From positions 1 to 27,236 of the forward strand of contig JANXTV010000325.1 in NCBI GenBank assembly GCA_025352185.1: 27,236 bases of DNA. The letters run 5' to 3'. The position numbers and the translations under genes are program-made. The stretch is from Oligoflexia bacterium. GTDB taxonomy: Bacteria; Bdellovibrionota; UBA1018. The number at the start of each line of letters is the position of its first letter. Position 1 is the stretch's first letter. The notes below the pieces were generated by a model. The model worked only from the letters and a program-made list of their open reading frames with translations. It was not told where the DNA came from and did not search any database. Positions 16,241-24,256 of the stretch are shown piece after piece.

Positions 16241-16283
16241 AGTGTTCCTAGTCAAACTCTATCTAGATTGGTAACTTAGCTAA

Positions 16284-17327
16284 GTGCCACGCCCTACTAA
16301 ACGCGTCAAGAGTTACGGAGCAATCGATCTACACTTCCACGGTGCGTTTGGAATTGATCTCATGTCGGCGGCCCCAGCCGAACTCGATTTCCTCTCGAAT
16401 GAACTGCGAAAAAAGGGGGTTGCTGGGTTTTCGGCCACGACTCTTTCGGCCGGGCGCAATGACCTCCGTGCGACCGTAGGTCGACTCGGTGCATGGATTC
16501 GCTCGGGCTCCGCCCGGGGCGCCGTCCCTCTCGGAATCCATCTCGAAGGCCCTTTCATTAATCCGCATGCTGCCGGCGCCCACCCTTCCGGAATTCTTCG
16601 TAAATTATCGATGCTGGAACTCGAAGACCTTTGGGAGCACTCAAAACACACGCTTCAGATTTTAACCCTCGCTCCAGAAACCCTTGATGACGCGCTTCTT
16701 CGAGAGCTCGGCCGGTGGGCCCGAAAACGAAAAGTCCGGCTATCGATCGGCCATACGAAATGCACAAAGGCGGAGGCCGAAGTCGCTTTTAAGTCGGGCT
16801 TCTCGGGGGTGACCCACGCGTGGAACGCGCTGAGTTACCATCACCGTGAGCCGGGGGTTCTCGGGGCAGCCTTTGGCCGAGAAAAAACGTATATTGAACT
16901 CATTCCGGACGAAGTCCACGTCGAGGCGAAAATCATCGATTGGACGCTCGCGCTCCATCCCGACGGGACATTTTTCGTCAGCGATGCGGCGCCGGCCGCC
17001 TGCACCGACGGGACCCACCTTCACGCTTTCGGGGATCTCCGTTGCCGCATGAGAGAGGGAGCCAGCCGGCTTGAAAACGGGGCCCTCGCCGGTGGCGGAT
17101 TCCTTTTACCGGAATCGTTCCGGACCTGGATCACCCGGGAAGCCAAACGGAAAGGGGTGGGCGTCGAGCGAGTCTTAAAATCCCACCTATCCCGAATTCA
17201 GGAGATTCCTTTAAACGCGATATTTATGGGGAAACCCGCCCAACGGGCGCTGCTCCAACGCTTTCCCGTCGAATGGGAAATAACGGCGTCGGGCGCCTTA
17301 AAACTGGGCATTAAATCGAATCCTTGA
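16284..17327 (+). CDS. nagA: N-acetylglucosamine-6-phosphate deacetylase-like amidohydrolase
   Basis: 347 residues from a GTG that directly follows an in-frame TAA, so it cannot start earlier. NagA removes acetate from GlcNAc-6-phosphate in amino-sugar and cell-wall recycling. The metal and catalytic residues fit: DLHFHG (His17, His19), GIHLEGPFINP (Glu88), IGHT (His157), THAWNA (His178) and SDAAP (Asp234). ELIPDEVHVEAKIIDW replaces the usual ELIADGxHV. Typical NagA is about 380 residues, with some 50 residues of beta-sandwich before the first HxH; here they are missing, and the small sandwich may be incomplete. No nagB or PTS gene is nearby. It lies 55 bases upstream of yceD and may share that transcript. 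Confidence 0.88.
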   Translation: MPRPTKRVKSYGAIDLHFHGAFGIDLMSAAPAELDFLSNELRKKGVAGFSATTLSAGRNDLRATVGRLGAWIRSGSARGAVPLGIHLEGPFINPHAAGAHPSGILRKLSMLELEDLWEHSKHTLQILTLAPETLDDALLRELGRWARKRKVRLSIGHTKCTKAEAEVAFKSGFSGVTHAWNALSYHHREPGVLGAAFGREKTYIELIPDEVHVEAKIIDWTLALHPDGTFFVSDAAPAACTDGTHLHAFGDLRCRMREGASRLENGALAGGGFLLPESFRTWITREAKRKGVGVERVLKSHLSRIQEIPLNAIFMGKPAQRALLQRFPVEWEITASGALKLGIKSNP

Positions 17328-17382
17328 ATTAGTGGCCGGGAATCGGTAATTCTACGCGACTGCTGATTCAACGACGATCCCT

Positions 17383-18063
17383 ATGCGAATTTACCTCCAC
17401 GAAATAAAAGAAACCGACAGCGAGTATACCGCGACCGAAGCCGATGCTTGGGTCGCGAAGACGATTTCGGCGCTCGACGAAAATCCCGATAGCATTCCGG
17501 GCTCCACGGAGTCTCTGCGCCCTTCGGCCTTGAAAACCGTCGCCCCCCCGCGCCCCACCCAAGTCGAGTTTAACCTCCGTAACGTCGATGAGGTCATCGT
17601 GGTCTCCGGAGATATATCGACGAGCCTTCAGCTCCTCTGCTCCCGTTGCGCGGCTCCCTTTATTTTTCCGGTGCAGGATCACTTCACGGCCCTCTACTGC
17701 AAAGATAAAGAGATGGCCGGGATTTCCTACCTCGATAAGAATTTAAATCCGCGCGGACAAAACAAGGGCCACGCTCGCCACGCCCACGATTTCAATCAAA
17801 CGGCCGGCACCGAAACTTCCGCGGATCTCGAGATCACCTACATCGCCGAAGAGTACCTCGACCTACCCGTCGTCCTCACCGAACAAGTGCAGCTCCGTAT
17901 TCCGTTCCAACCGCTCTGCAAAGAAGAGTGCAAAGGAATCTGCGCGAACTGCGGTGCGGATCTAAACGTGGGCCGCTGCGCTTGCGCAAAAATCACGGGT
18001 AAAAATCCATTCGCATCCCTGAAGAGCCTGAAGATTCCTTCGACGACGACGAAAAACTCCTAA
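17383..18063 (+). CDS. yceD: YceD/DUF177 family protein
   Basis: 226 residues. YceD-family proteins are widely found before rpmF and plsX, and are linked to 23S rRNA and ribosome assembly and to the fatty acid operon. The family features are visible: a central LLCSRC pair (Cys86, Cys89) and the C-terminal cysteine cluster PLCKEECKGICANCGADLNVGRCAC (Cys179, 183, 187, 190, 199, 201), which should bind zinc. A Gly/His-rich insert (GQNKGHARHAHDF, about 125-137) is not typical, and the protein is longer than most (about 170). The start is the ATG at 17383; no strong ribosome site is evident. The gene is first in the fatty acid operon, 50 bases before plsX, with no room for rpmF. Confidence 0.9.
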   Translation: MRIYLHEIKETDSEYTATEADAWVAKTISALDENPDSIPGSTESLRPSALKTVAPPRPTQVEFNLRNVDEVIVVSGDISTSLQLLCSRCAAPFIFPVQDHFTALYCKDKEMAGISYLDKNLNPRGQNKGHARHAHDFNQTAGTETSADLEITYIAEEYLDLPVVLTEQVQLRIPFQPLCKEECKGICANCGADLNVGRCACAKITGKNPFASLKSLKIPSTTTKNS

Positions 18064-18113
18064 GGGCTAAATTTCTTTGCGTTTTCGGCCTCGTTTGCTA
18101 AGCCTTTAAGTCC

Positions 18114-19160
18114 ATGTCACGGCTCCTCCTCGACGTCATGGGAGGCGATTACGCTCCCAAAGCAGTTCTCGACGGTGCGCTTACGGCGCTGAAGGACCTC
18201 CGCTATCCCCTTGTCCTCCTCGGCGACGAAACGAAAATGAAAAAACACGCGATCGCGAAGCATTTCGGTCGCGGCGTCGAGTGGATCCACGCTCATGAAT
18301 CGATCGAGATGGACGATAAAATTAAGGCGATTCGTGGGAAACCGAACGCACCGATTAACGTCGGCACCCGCCTCGCCTCCGAAAGTTGGAGCAATTATAA
18401 GGACGGAAAAGGAACTCCCGACGCTTTCGTAAGCGCCGGACACTCGGGCGCCGTCATGGCTTCGGCCCTCCTGACCCTCGGCCGAATTAAGGGCGTCGAG
18501 CGTCCCGCGATCGCCACTCGCCTCCCGACCGAAAATGGTAAGGGTGTGCTCTGCCTCGATGTCGGTGCGAACGTCGACTGTAAGCCCGAACACCTCCGGG
18601 ACTTCGCGATCATGGGCGCGCTCCTCGCTTCGGCGATGAATGCGGGATTAAAACTTCCGAAAGTTTCGATTCTTTCGAATGGAGAAGAACGCACGAAAGG
18701 GAATGACGTCACCCGCGCGACTTACGCGATCCTCGAAGGCCATCCCCTCTTTTCCGGAGCCACCGCCGTCGGCGAATTCGTCGGTTACTCGGAGGGTAAG
18801 GAAATGTTCAAAGGGGCGGTCGATGTCGTCGTCATGGACGGGTTCATCGGAAATCTCATTCTAAAGAATTCGGAAGCCCTCGGTTCCTCACTCATTCGCA
18901 TTCTGAAACACGAAGCGAAATCGAATCCCCTGAATCTTCTGGGGTTCGGACTCGCGTTCGGCGCCCTCCGCGCCTTCAAGAAAAAAGTCGATTTCCGCGA
19001 GGTTGGAGCGGCTCCCCTCCTCGGGGTCCAGGGGTACGTTTTCATCGCCCACGGACGCAGCGACGCCCGCGCCATTCGAAACTCGCTGATCCGTGCGCAG
19101 GAAGCGCTCGATGCAAAACTCATCGAGCGCCTCGAAAAAACGATCGGAGTCCCGGGATGA
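18114..19160 (+). CDS. plsX: Phosphate acyltransferase PlsX
   Basis: 348 residues. PlsX makes acyl-phosphate from acyl-ACP and phosphate, the donor for the first step of phospholipid synthesis by PlsY; it acts at the inner face of the membrane. The signatures are DVMGGDYAPKAVLDG (7-21), VSAGHSGAVMA, ATRLPT, CLDVGANVDC, LSNGEERTKGNDV and VVMDGFIGNLILKNSE. Length is normal. Its last four bases overlap the start of fabH (ATGA), so the two are translationally coupled, the common plsX-fabH order in Proteobacteria and Firmicutes. Confidence 0.97.
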   Translation: MSRLLLDVMGGDYAPKAVLDGALTALKDLRYPLVLLGDETKMKKHAIAKHFGRGVEWIHAHESIEMDDKIKAIRGKPNAPINVGTRLASESWSNYKDGKGTPDAFVSAGHSGAVMASALLTLGRIKGVERPAIATRLPTENGKGVLCLDVGANVDCKPEHLRDFAIMGALLASAMNAGLKLPKVSILSNGEERTKGNDVTRATYAILEGHPLFSGATAVGEFVGYSEGKEMFKGAVDVVVMDGFIGNLILKNSEALGSSLIRILKHEAKSNPLNLLGFGLAFGALRAFKKKVDFREVGAAPLLGVQGYVFIAHGRSDARAIRNSLIRAQEALDAKLIERLEKTIGVPG

Positions 19161-20188
19161 AGCTCGTTTCCTCCCGAATTTCCGGGACCGGTTCGGCATT
19201 CCCTAAACGCGTCGTCGCGAACGCGGAACTCTGTGAGGAACTTTCGCACTTTCCGGGTGAAACTCCCGATGGATTTTCACCCGCCTGGATTCTCGAACGG
19301 AGCGGGATCGAAATGCGGCATTTCGCGGGACCCGGCGAATCCGTTTCGTCGCTGTCCGCGGAAGCGGCACTGCGCGCGTGCGAAGCGGCCGGAATTTCAC
19401 CCACGGATCTCGACGGAATCATTTTAGCGACGTGCACTCCCGACCAACCCATGCCCGCTGCCGCGACCCTCGTCCAGGCGCGAATCGGAGCGACCCGGGC
19501 ATTTGCGTTCGACCTGAACGCCGCCTGTAGCGGCTTTCACCACGCGTGGGCGATGGCACACGGAATGATCGCATCGGGGCAGTCGAAAAATTTACTCGTC
19601 ATCGGCGCCGACGTCATCAGCTCGATCACGGATTTTACCGATCGAAAGAGCGCGATCCTTTTCGGAGACGGAGCGGGCGCGGTGGTGCTCACCGCCCACG
19701 AGAACCTCGATCACGCACCCCGATTTGCGCTCCTGGCCGATGGTCGTAGCGCAGAGATGCTCCAGATCGCCGCGGGTGGATCCGCCCGACCCCACTTTAG
19801 CCGAGATCCCCGGAAATCAAATTTACTCACGTACCACGAGAGCCGTATGCAAATGCTCGGGCCGGAGATTTTTAAATCTTCCGTTCGCACGATGGTGGAA
19901 CTTTCGGCGAAACTCCTGCGGGAGATGGATCTCCATATGGATCTGGTGGATCACTTCGTTCCGCACCAAGCGAACCTTCGGATTCTCGAACTCGTTGCGA
20001 AACGTCAGAAAGTTTCGATCGAACGGTTTATTTTGAATATTTCAAAACGCGGAAATACTTCCGCGGCGACCGTCCCGACCGCCCTCGATCAGGGCATACG
20101 GGACGGAAAAATAAAACGCGGTCAGCGTATCCTCGTCCCGGTTTTCGGCGCGGGAATTACGGCGGGGGCGGCGGTCGTCGTTTATTAG
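19157..20188 (+). CDS. fabH: Beta-ketoacyl-ACP synthase III
   Basis: 343 residues. FabH starts type II fatty acid synthesis by condensing acetyl-CoA (or a branched primer) with malonyl-ACP. The Cys-His-Asn triad is clear: Cys124 in DLNAACSGF, His270 in DHFVPHQANLRI and Asn300 in KRGNTSAATVP. The C-terminal glycine-rich FGAGITAGAAVV is typical. Near residues 31-42, HFPGETPDGFSP extends the loop that usually begins with TSDEWI, so the protein is some 20 residues longer than E. coli FabH. The start overlaps plsX by four bases, and 17 bases separate its stop from fabD. Confidence 0.97.
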   Translation: MKLVSSRISGTGSAFPKRVVANAELCEELSHFPGETPDGFSPAWILERSGIEMRHFAGPGESVSSLSAEAALRACEAAGISPTDLDGIILATCTPDQPMPAAATLVQARIGATRAFAFDLNAACSGFHHAWAMAHGMIASGQSKNLLVIGADVISSITDFTDRKSAILFGDGAGAVVLTAHENLDHAPRFALLADGRSAEMLQIAAGGSARPHFSRDPRKSNLLTYHESRMQMLGPEIFKSSVRTMVELSAKLLREMDLHMDLVDHFVPHQANLRILELVAKRQKVSIERFILNISKRGNTSAATVPTALDQGIRDGKIKRGQRILVPVFGAGITAGAAVVVY

Positions 20189-20205
20189 CGGAGTGGAGGT
20201 CTAAA

Positions 20206-21228
20206 ATGAGTGAAGCGCTTAAATTGAAACCCATCGCATTTTTCCCCGGTCAGGGTTCCCAGCACGTGGGTATGGCGAAGGACCTCTACGATAACTTTAG
20301 AGTCGTGCGTGAACTCTTCGAGGAAGCGAGCGACGCGACTTCCCTCCACCTGCGCCGCCTCTGCTTCGAGGGTCCCGAAAGCGACCTCCTCCTTACTGAA
20401 AATACTCAGCCCGCACTCCTCACCGCTTCGGTTGCCGCGTTTCGAGTGGCCGAGACCGAGCGCGGATTCGTCCCTTCCGCGGTGGCTGGACACAGCCTCG
20501 GTGAATATTCGGCACTCGTCGCCGCCGGCGCCTTCCCGCTCGCGTCCGCCGCCCGCTGGGTCCGCGAACGCGGACGGGCGATGCAACTCGCAGTTCCGCC
20601 GGGCCAGGGATCGATGGCCGCGGTCATGGGGATGGAAGACGAAGTGATTGCCGCGCTCTGCGCGGCCGGAATCGATGCGGCGAAAGCGAAACGCTCGAGC
20701 GGTGAACGCACGGACGTCTCGGTAGACTGCGTGCTCTCGCCCGCAAACTATAATGCTCCCGGGCAGACGGTAATCGCGGGATCGGTGGACGCCGTCGCGG
20801 AAGCGATCGCGCTCATTAAAGCGGGAATCTTTGCGGGTAAGGTCATTCCCCTCTCCGTATCGGCGCCCTTTCACTGCGCACTCATGGCGCCCGCCCGAGA
20901 TAAAATGAGTGAACTCTTTAGCGCGGCGACCGCGGCCGAAACTCCAAAAGCCCTCCGTTTCCCGTACGTTCCGAACCGCACGGCGAAACTCACGTCGGAG
21001 GCTTCCGTCATTTTCGAACTCCTCGTCGACCAGGTCGACCATACCGTTCAGTGGAAACAGAGCGTGGCCGCGCTCATCGCCCGCGGGCATACCCAGGCCG
21101 TCGAATTCGGTCCGGGGAAAGTCCTACAAGGCCTCGCGAAACGCATCGCGGGCGGAATCGAAGGCGCGGCCTTCACCTGTTCGGGAATCTCGGATTCGAA
21201 AACCCTTTCTGAATGGAGTACCGGATGA
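20206..21228 (+). CDS. fabD: Malonyl-CoA:ACP transacylase
   Basis: 340 residues, with GGAGG upstream of the ATG. FabD moves malonyl from CoA to the phosphopantetheine of ACP. The catalytic Ser97 is in GHSLGEYSALVAAGA, His223 is in SAPFHCALM, and the oxyanion motif PGQGSQ is at 14-19. Compared with E. coli FabD (about 309 residues) there is an added stretch around 155-176 (IDAAKAKRSSGERTDVSVD) before the conserved ANYNAPGQTVIAG. The stop TGA overlaps the fabG start ATG. Confidence 0.97.
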   Translation: MSEALKLKPIAFFPGQGSQHVGMAKDLYDNFRVVRELFEEASDATSLHLRRLCFEGPESDLLLTENTQPALLTASVAAFRVAETERGFVPSAVAGHSLGEYSALVAAGAFPLASAARWVRERGRAMQLAVPPGQGSMAAVMGMEDEVIAALCAAGIDAAKAKRSSGERTDVSVDCVLSPANYNAPGQTVIAGSVDAVAEAIALIKAGIFAGKVIPLSVSAPFHCALMAPARDKMSELFSAATAAETPKALRFPYVPNRTAKLTSEASVIFELLVDQVDHTVQWKQSVAALIARGHTQAVEFGPGKVLQGLAKRIAGGIEGAAFTCSGISDSKTLSEWSTG

Positions 21229-21968
21229 GTGAAGGAAAAAAGTTAGCCCTCGTTACGGGAGCTTCGCGAGGACTCGGAGCGGCGATCGCAAAGACGCTCG
21301 CAAAAGATGGATACCTCGTGGCCCTAAACTTCGCTTCGAACGAAGCGAAGGCGCTCGAACTTAAAACGGAGATTGAAAAATCCGGCGGGAGTGCGGTGCT
21401 CGCGAAATTCGATGTTTCGAAGTCTGCGGAAGTGGATGCGTCGCTGGAGGAGCTGTCGAAGGCCCACGGTCCGATCGCGGTTTTAGTCGCGAACGCCGGC
21501 ATCACCATCGATGCCCTCCTGATGCGCATGAAGGACGAGGACCTCGACCGAACACTCGATGTGGATTTGAAGGGCGCCATCTACTGTGTACGCGCTGCGT
21601 CACGCGGAATGATGAAGGCCCGATCGGGATCCGTGATCCTGATTTCGTCCGTGGTGGGCGAAATGGGGAATGCCGGTCAGTCGGCATATGCCGCAGCCAA
21701 AGCCGGATTAATCGGGTTTGCGAAATCGGTCGCGAAGGAACTCGCGTCCAGGAACATTCGTTGTAATGTCGTCGCACCGGGCTACATCGCTACCGACATG
21801 ACGGGAGCCTTGACGGAGGCGCAAAAAGAGGCAATTCTCCGGGGCATTCCGCTAGGTAGTTTCGGAAGCCCCGATGATGTTTCAGAAGCCGTTCGGTTTC
21901 TCGCTTCACCGGGCGCTCGTTACATTACGGGCCAAGTGCTCGGGGTGAACGGCGGGATGTATATTTGA
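21225..21968 (+). CDS. fabG: 3-oxoacyl-ACP reductase FabG
   Basis: 247 residues from the ATG at 21225, which overlaps the fabD stop as ATGA and has GGAG six bases before it; the in-frame ATG at 21213 lies inside fabD and is less likely. FabG reduces beta-ketoacyl-ACP with NADPH. TGASRGLG is at 11-18, NAG at 90-92, Ser142 is in LISSVVG, and Tyr155 and Lys159 are in YAAAK. The usual catalytic Asn in the VNLKG segment is Asp114 here (LDVDLKG), which is unusual. VNGGMYI ends the protein in the normal way. Confidence 0.97.
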   Translation: MSEGKKLALVTGASRGLGAAIAKTLAKDGYLVALNFASNEAKALELKTEIEKSGGSAVLAKFDVSKSAEVDASLEELSKAHGPIAVLVANAGITIDALLMRMKDEDLDRTLDVDLKGAIYCVRAASRGMMKARSGSVILISSVVGEMGNAGQSAYAAAKAGLIGFAKSVAKELASRNIRCNVVAPGYIATDMTGALTEAQKEAILRGIPLGSFGSPDDVSEAVRFLASPGARYITGQVLGVNGGMYI

Positions 21969-21997
21969 TTTTATTTAACTAAAGGAAAGAAAGTCCC

Positions 21998-22240
21998 ATG
22001 ACTGCTTCGATTGAAGAAAGAGTTCGTTCCATCATCGTCGACCAATTAGCCGTCGACGCAACGAAAGTTTCGCAAACGGCGTCGTTCATCGATGACCTCG
22101 GTGCGGACAGCCTCGACATCGTGGAACTCGTCATGACGATGGAAGAAGAGTTCGACCTCGACATTCCGGACGAAGATGCCGAAAAAATGAAGACGGTCGG
22201 CGACGTCGTGAAGTACATCACTTCGAAAGCGAATAACTAA
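21998..22240 (+). CDS. acpP: Acyl carrier protein
   Basis: 80 residues. ACP carries growing acyl chains on 4'-phosphopantetheine attached to Ser38 in the invariant motif GADSLDIVELVM. The protein is acidic, with EEEFDLDIPDEDAEKMKTVGDVVKYI as helices III and IV, close to the E. coli sequence. AAAGGAAAG lies before the ATG, the best ribosome site in the operon, which fits the high demand for ACP. It lies 29 bases after fabG and 8 bases before fabF. Confidence 0.98.
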   Translation: MTASIEERVRSIIVDQLAVDATKVSQTASFIDDLGADSLDIVELVMTMEEEFDLDIPDEDAEKMKTVGDVVKYITSKANN

Positions 22241-22248
22241 GACTTCGA

Positions 22249-23571
22249 ATGTCTACCTATCGCCACTCACGTCGAGTTGTCGTAACGGGAATCGGAGCGG
22301 TCAGCCCCCTGGGACTCACTGCCGGAGAAACCTGGACGAACGCACTCGAAGGGCGATCAGGTATCGACCGGATCACGCATTTTGATCCGACTGACTGCAC
22401 GGTCCAAATTGCGGGAGAAGTGAAAGGTTTCGACGTTACGAAACCGATTCCTTCTCCCCTACAACCCCGTCCGCTCGCGAACCCTCCCGAACCGCCGATC
22501 ACAATCGTCGCGAATCCTAAGGAAGCGCGAAAGATCGGGCGCTTCTCCCACCTCGGAATGGCCGCGGGCCTCGAGGCTTACGCCGATTCGGGCCTCGATG
22601 CCTTACGCTCGAAAATTGATCCCACCCGGATGGGCGTGAATATCGGCGTCGGCATGGGCGGACTTCCCGAAATCGAAGAAGTCCATAATGCGTTCCTCGA
22701 AAAAGGTTATAAACGCATCACTCCATTTTTCATTACCCAGTCGATTCCGAATCTCGCGGCCGGAATGGTTTCCATCCTTCTCGACTTAAAGGGTCCGAAT
22801 CTCTGTAACACGACGGCGTGTACGTCGAGCGCCCATTCGATTGGCGAAGCCCTCTTTCAAATCCGCCGCGGCGATGCCGACATCATGCTCGCGGGTGGGA
22901 GTGAAGCCGTCGTTTGTAAATTAGGAATTGGTGGATTCGCGGCGATGCGCGCCCTTTCCACACGAAATGAATCCCCCGCCACGGCTTCTCGCCCTTACGA
23001 TCAGGACCGCGACGGTTTCGTCATGGGCGAAGGCGCGGCCGTGCTCGTGCTCGAAGAATATGAACACGCGAAAAAACGCGGAGCTAAAGTTTACGGAGAA
23101 GTCCTCGGATACGGCCTTTCCGCCGACGCCTACCATATCACTTCGCCTTCGGTAGAGGGTGAAGGCGGCGGTCGCGCGATGGACGCCGCCCTCCGCGATG
23201 CCGGAATTAATGGGAGCGATCTCGATTACGTGAACTCACACGGGACCTCGACCCCGGCCGGCGATACGGAAGAAGCGCGCGCGATCGCGAAACGCATCGA
23301 TCTAAAGCGCGCGAATGTGAGCTCGACGAAATCGATGACCGGGCACCTTCTCGGCGCGGCCGGCGCCCTCGAGGGACTCTTCTCGATTATGGCGATTAAA
23401 GAGGGAAAAATCCCACCGACGATGAACGTGCATACGCTCGATCCCGCATGCGCAGCGCTCGGGATTAACTTCACTCTCGGTGCGGCAGTTTCGAAGCCGG
23501 TACGCTACGCGATTTCGAATTCGTTCGGCTTCGGCGGCTCGAACGCCAGCCTCGTTTTCAGTAAAGTTTAA
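22249..23571 (+). CDS. fabF: Beta-ketoacyl-ACP synthase II
   Basis: 440 residues against about 412 in E. coli. FabF elongates acyl-ACP with malonyl-ACP in fatty acid synthesis. The Cys-His-His set is in place: Cys191 in TTACTSSAHSIG, His331 in NSHGTSTPAGD, and His365 in KSMTGHLLGAAG, with Lys361. Residues about 65-89 form a proline-rich insert (KPIPSPLQPRPLANPPEPP and a few more) directly before KEARKIGRF, the segment that in E. coli FabF holds the ACP-binding Lys65, Arg68 and Lys69. The rest aligns without gaps of note. No strong ribosome site is seen, so translation may follow that of acpP, which ends eight bases earlier. Confidence 0.97.
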   Translation: MSTYRHSRRVVVTGIGAVSPLGLTAGETWTNALEGRSGIDRITHFDPTDCTVQIAGEVKGFDVTKPIPSPLQPRPLANPPEPPITIVANPKEARKIGRFSHLGMAAGLEAYADSGLDALRSKIDPTRMGVNIGVGMGGLPEIEEVHNAFLEKGYKRITPFFITQSIPNLAAGMVSILLDLKGPNLCNTTACTSSAHSIGEALFQIRRGDADIMLAGGSEAVVCKLGIGGFAAMRALSTRNESPATASRPYDQDRDGFVMGEGAAVLVLEEYEHAKKRGAKVYGEVLGYGLSADAYHITSPSVEGEGGGRAMDAALRDAGINGSDLDYVNSHGTSTPAGDTEEARAIAKRIDLKRANVSSTKSMTGHLLGAAGALEGLFSIMAIKEGKIPPTMNVHTLDPACAALGINFTLGAAVSKPVRYAISNSFGFGGSNASLVFSKV

Positions 23572-23594
23572 GTCCCTAACCTTCAGGAGTATTT

Positions 23595-24077
23595 ATGAAG
23601 ATGATTCTTGCCCTTTCTCTGGTGGCTCTCTCAGTTACGGCTACGCATGCGGGCGAGCCTACTCGCGTACGGGACGGTTTAGCCGAAGAGAAAAAGCTCT
23701 CGGCGGAATACCTCGCGAAAATGGCGAAGGAAAAAGGCGCGGAAGTGACGGGCGAAGGAATCGTAGTTCGCCCGATTTTCATCTCGGATACGAAGAACTA
23801 TCCGACCGTTAAGGACACCGTGACGGTGGGATACTACCTCACCGACCGCGAAGGAAAACTCATCGAAGAGAGCACGACCTCGGACGATACGGCGACGTTC
23901 CCACTCGGCGATTTAATCCCGTGCTGGAAGATCGCGATCCCGAAAATGGCGGTCGGATCGGCCTATAAGATTACCTGCCCCTCCGATACCGCGTACGGCG
24001 ATAAAGGTGCGGGCGAAACGATTAAGGGCGGAGCGGCGCTCACTTTCCGGATTACGCTGTTTGGGATTGCGAAGTAA
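23595..24077 (+). CDS. Exported FKBP-type peptidyl-prolyl isomerase
   Basis: 160 residues, with AGGAG before the ATG. A signal peptide of about 19 residues ends in ATHA. Residues 23-50 form a charged helix, then the FKBP fold runs from about 55 to 160: TVTVGYYLTDREGKLIEES, TATFPLGDLIPCWKIAIPKM (Trp111 at the base of the active site), and CPSDTAYGDKGAG (Tyr134), closing with ALTFRITLFGI. The FDSS of classical FKBPs is IEES here, and VIPGW is LIPCW. Cys110 and Cys128 could form a disulfide in the periplasm. It would assist folding of envelope proteins, as FkpA or Mip do. It follows fabF by 23 bases and precedes the terminator, so it probably shares the operon. Confidence 0.85.
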   Translation: MKMILALSLVALSVTATHAGEPTRVRDGLAEEKKLSAEYLAKMAKEKGAEVTGEGIVVRPIFISDTKNYPTVKDTVTVGYYLTDREGKLIEESTTSDDTATFPLGDLIPCWKIAIPKMAVGSAYKITCPSDTAYGDKGAGETIKGGAALTFRITLFGIAK

Positions 24078-24104
24078 GTCTTCGAGGTTACGTAAGAAAA
24101 TAAA

Positions 24105-24140
24105 AACGGCCGCCCTCCCCGGGGTGGCCGTTTCTATTTC
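24105..24140 (+). terminator. Rho-independent terminator of the fatty acid operon
   Basis: AAACGGCCGCCC pairs with GGGGTGGCCGTTT (about 12 pairs, one wobble), followed by CTATTTC. It ends the yceD-to-FKBP transcript. A run of A on the 5' side makes it partly bidirectional. Confidence 0.88.
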
Positions 24141-24256
24141 TAGGCCCGCGGGAGACCGGTGAAGACCCCTAAGCGCCGGAACCAAGTGTTCCAAACCTGG
24201 ATCAGTATGTTCCATTTTCTATTTACGAATCCGAATTCCCGCGCTAAACCCGCCGT

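Noticed and set aside
20185..21090. 301-codon open frame on the minus strand across fabD
   Set aside because: It is antisense to fabD, and its composition (very high Arg, Gly and Glu) is that of a shadow frame.
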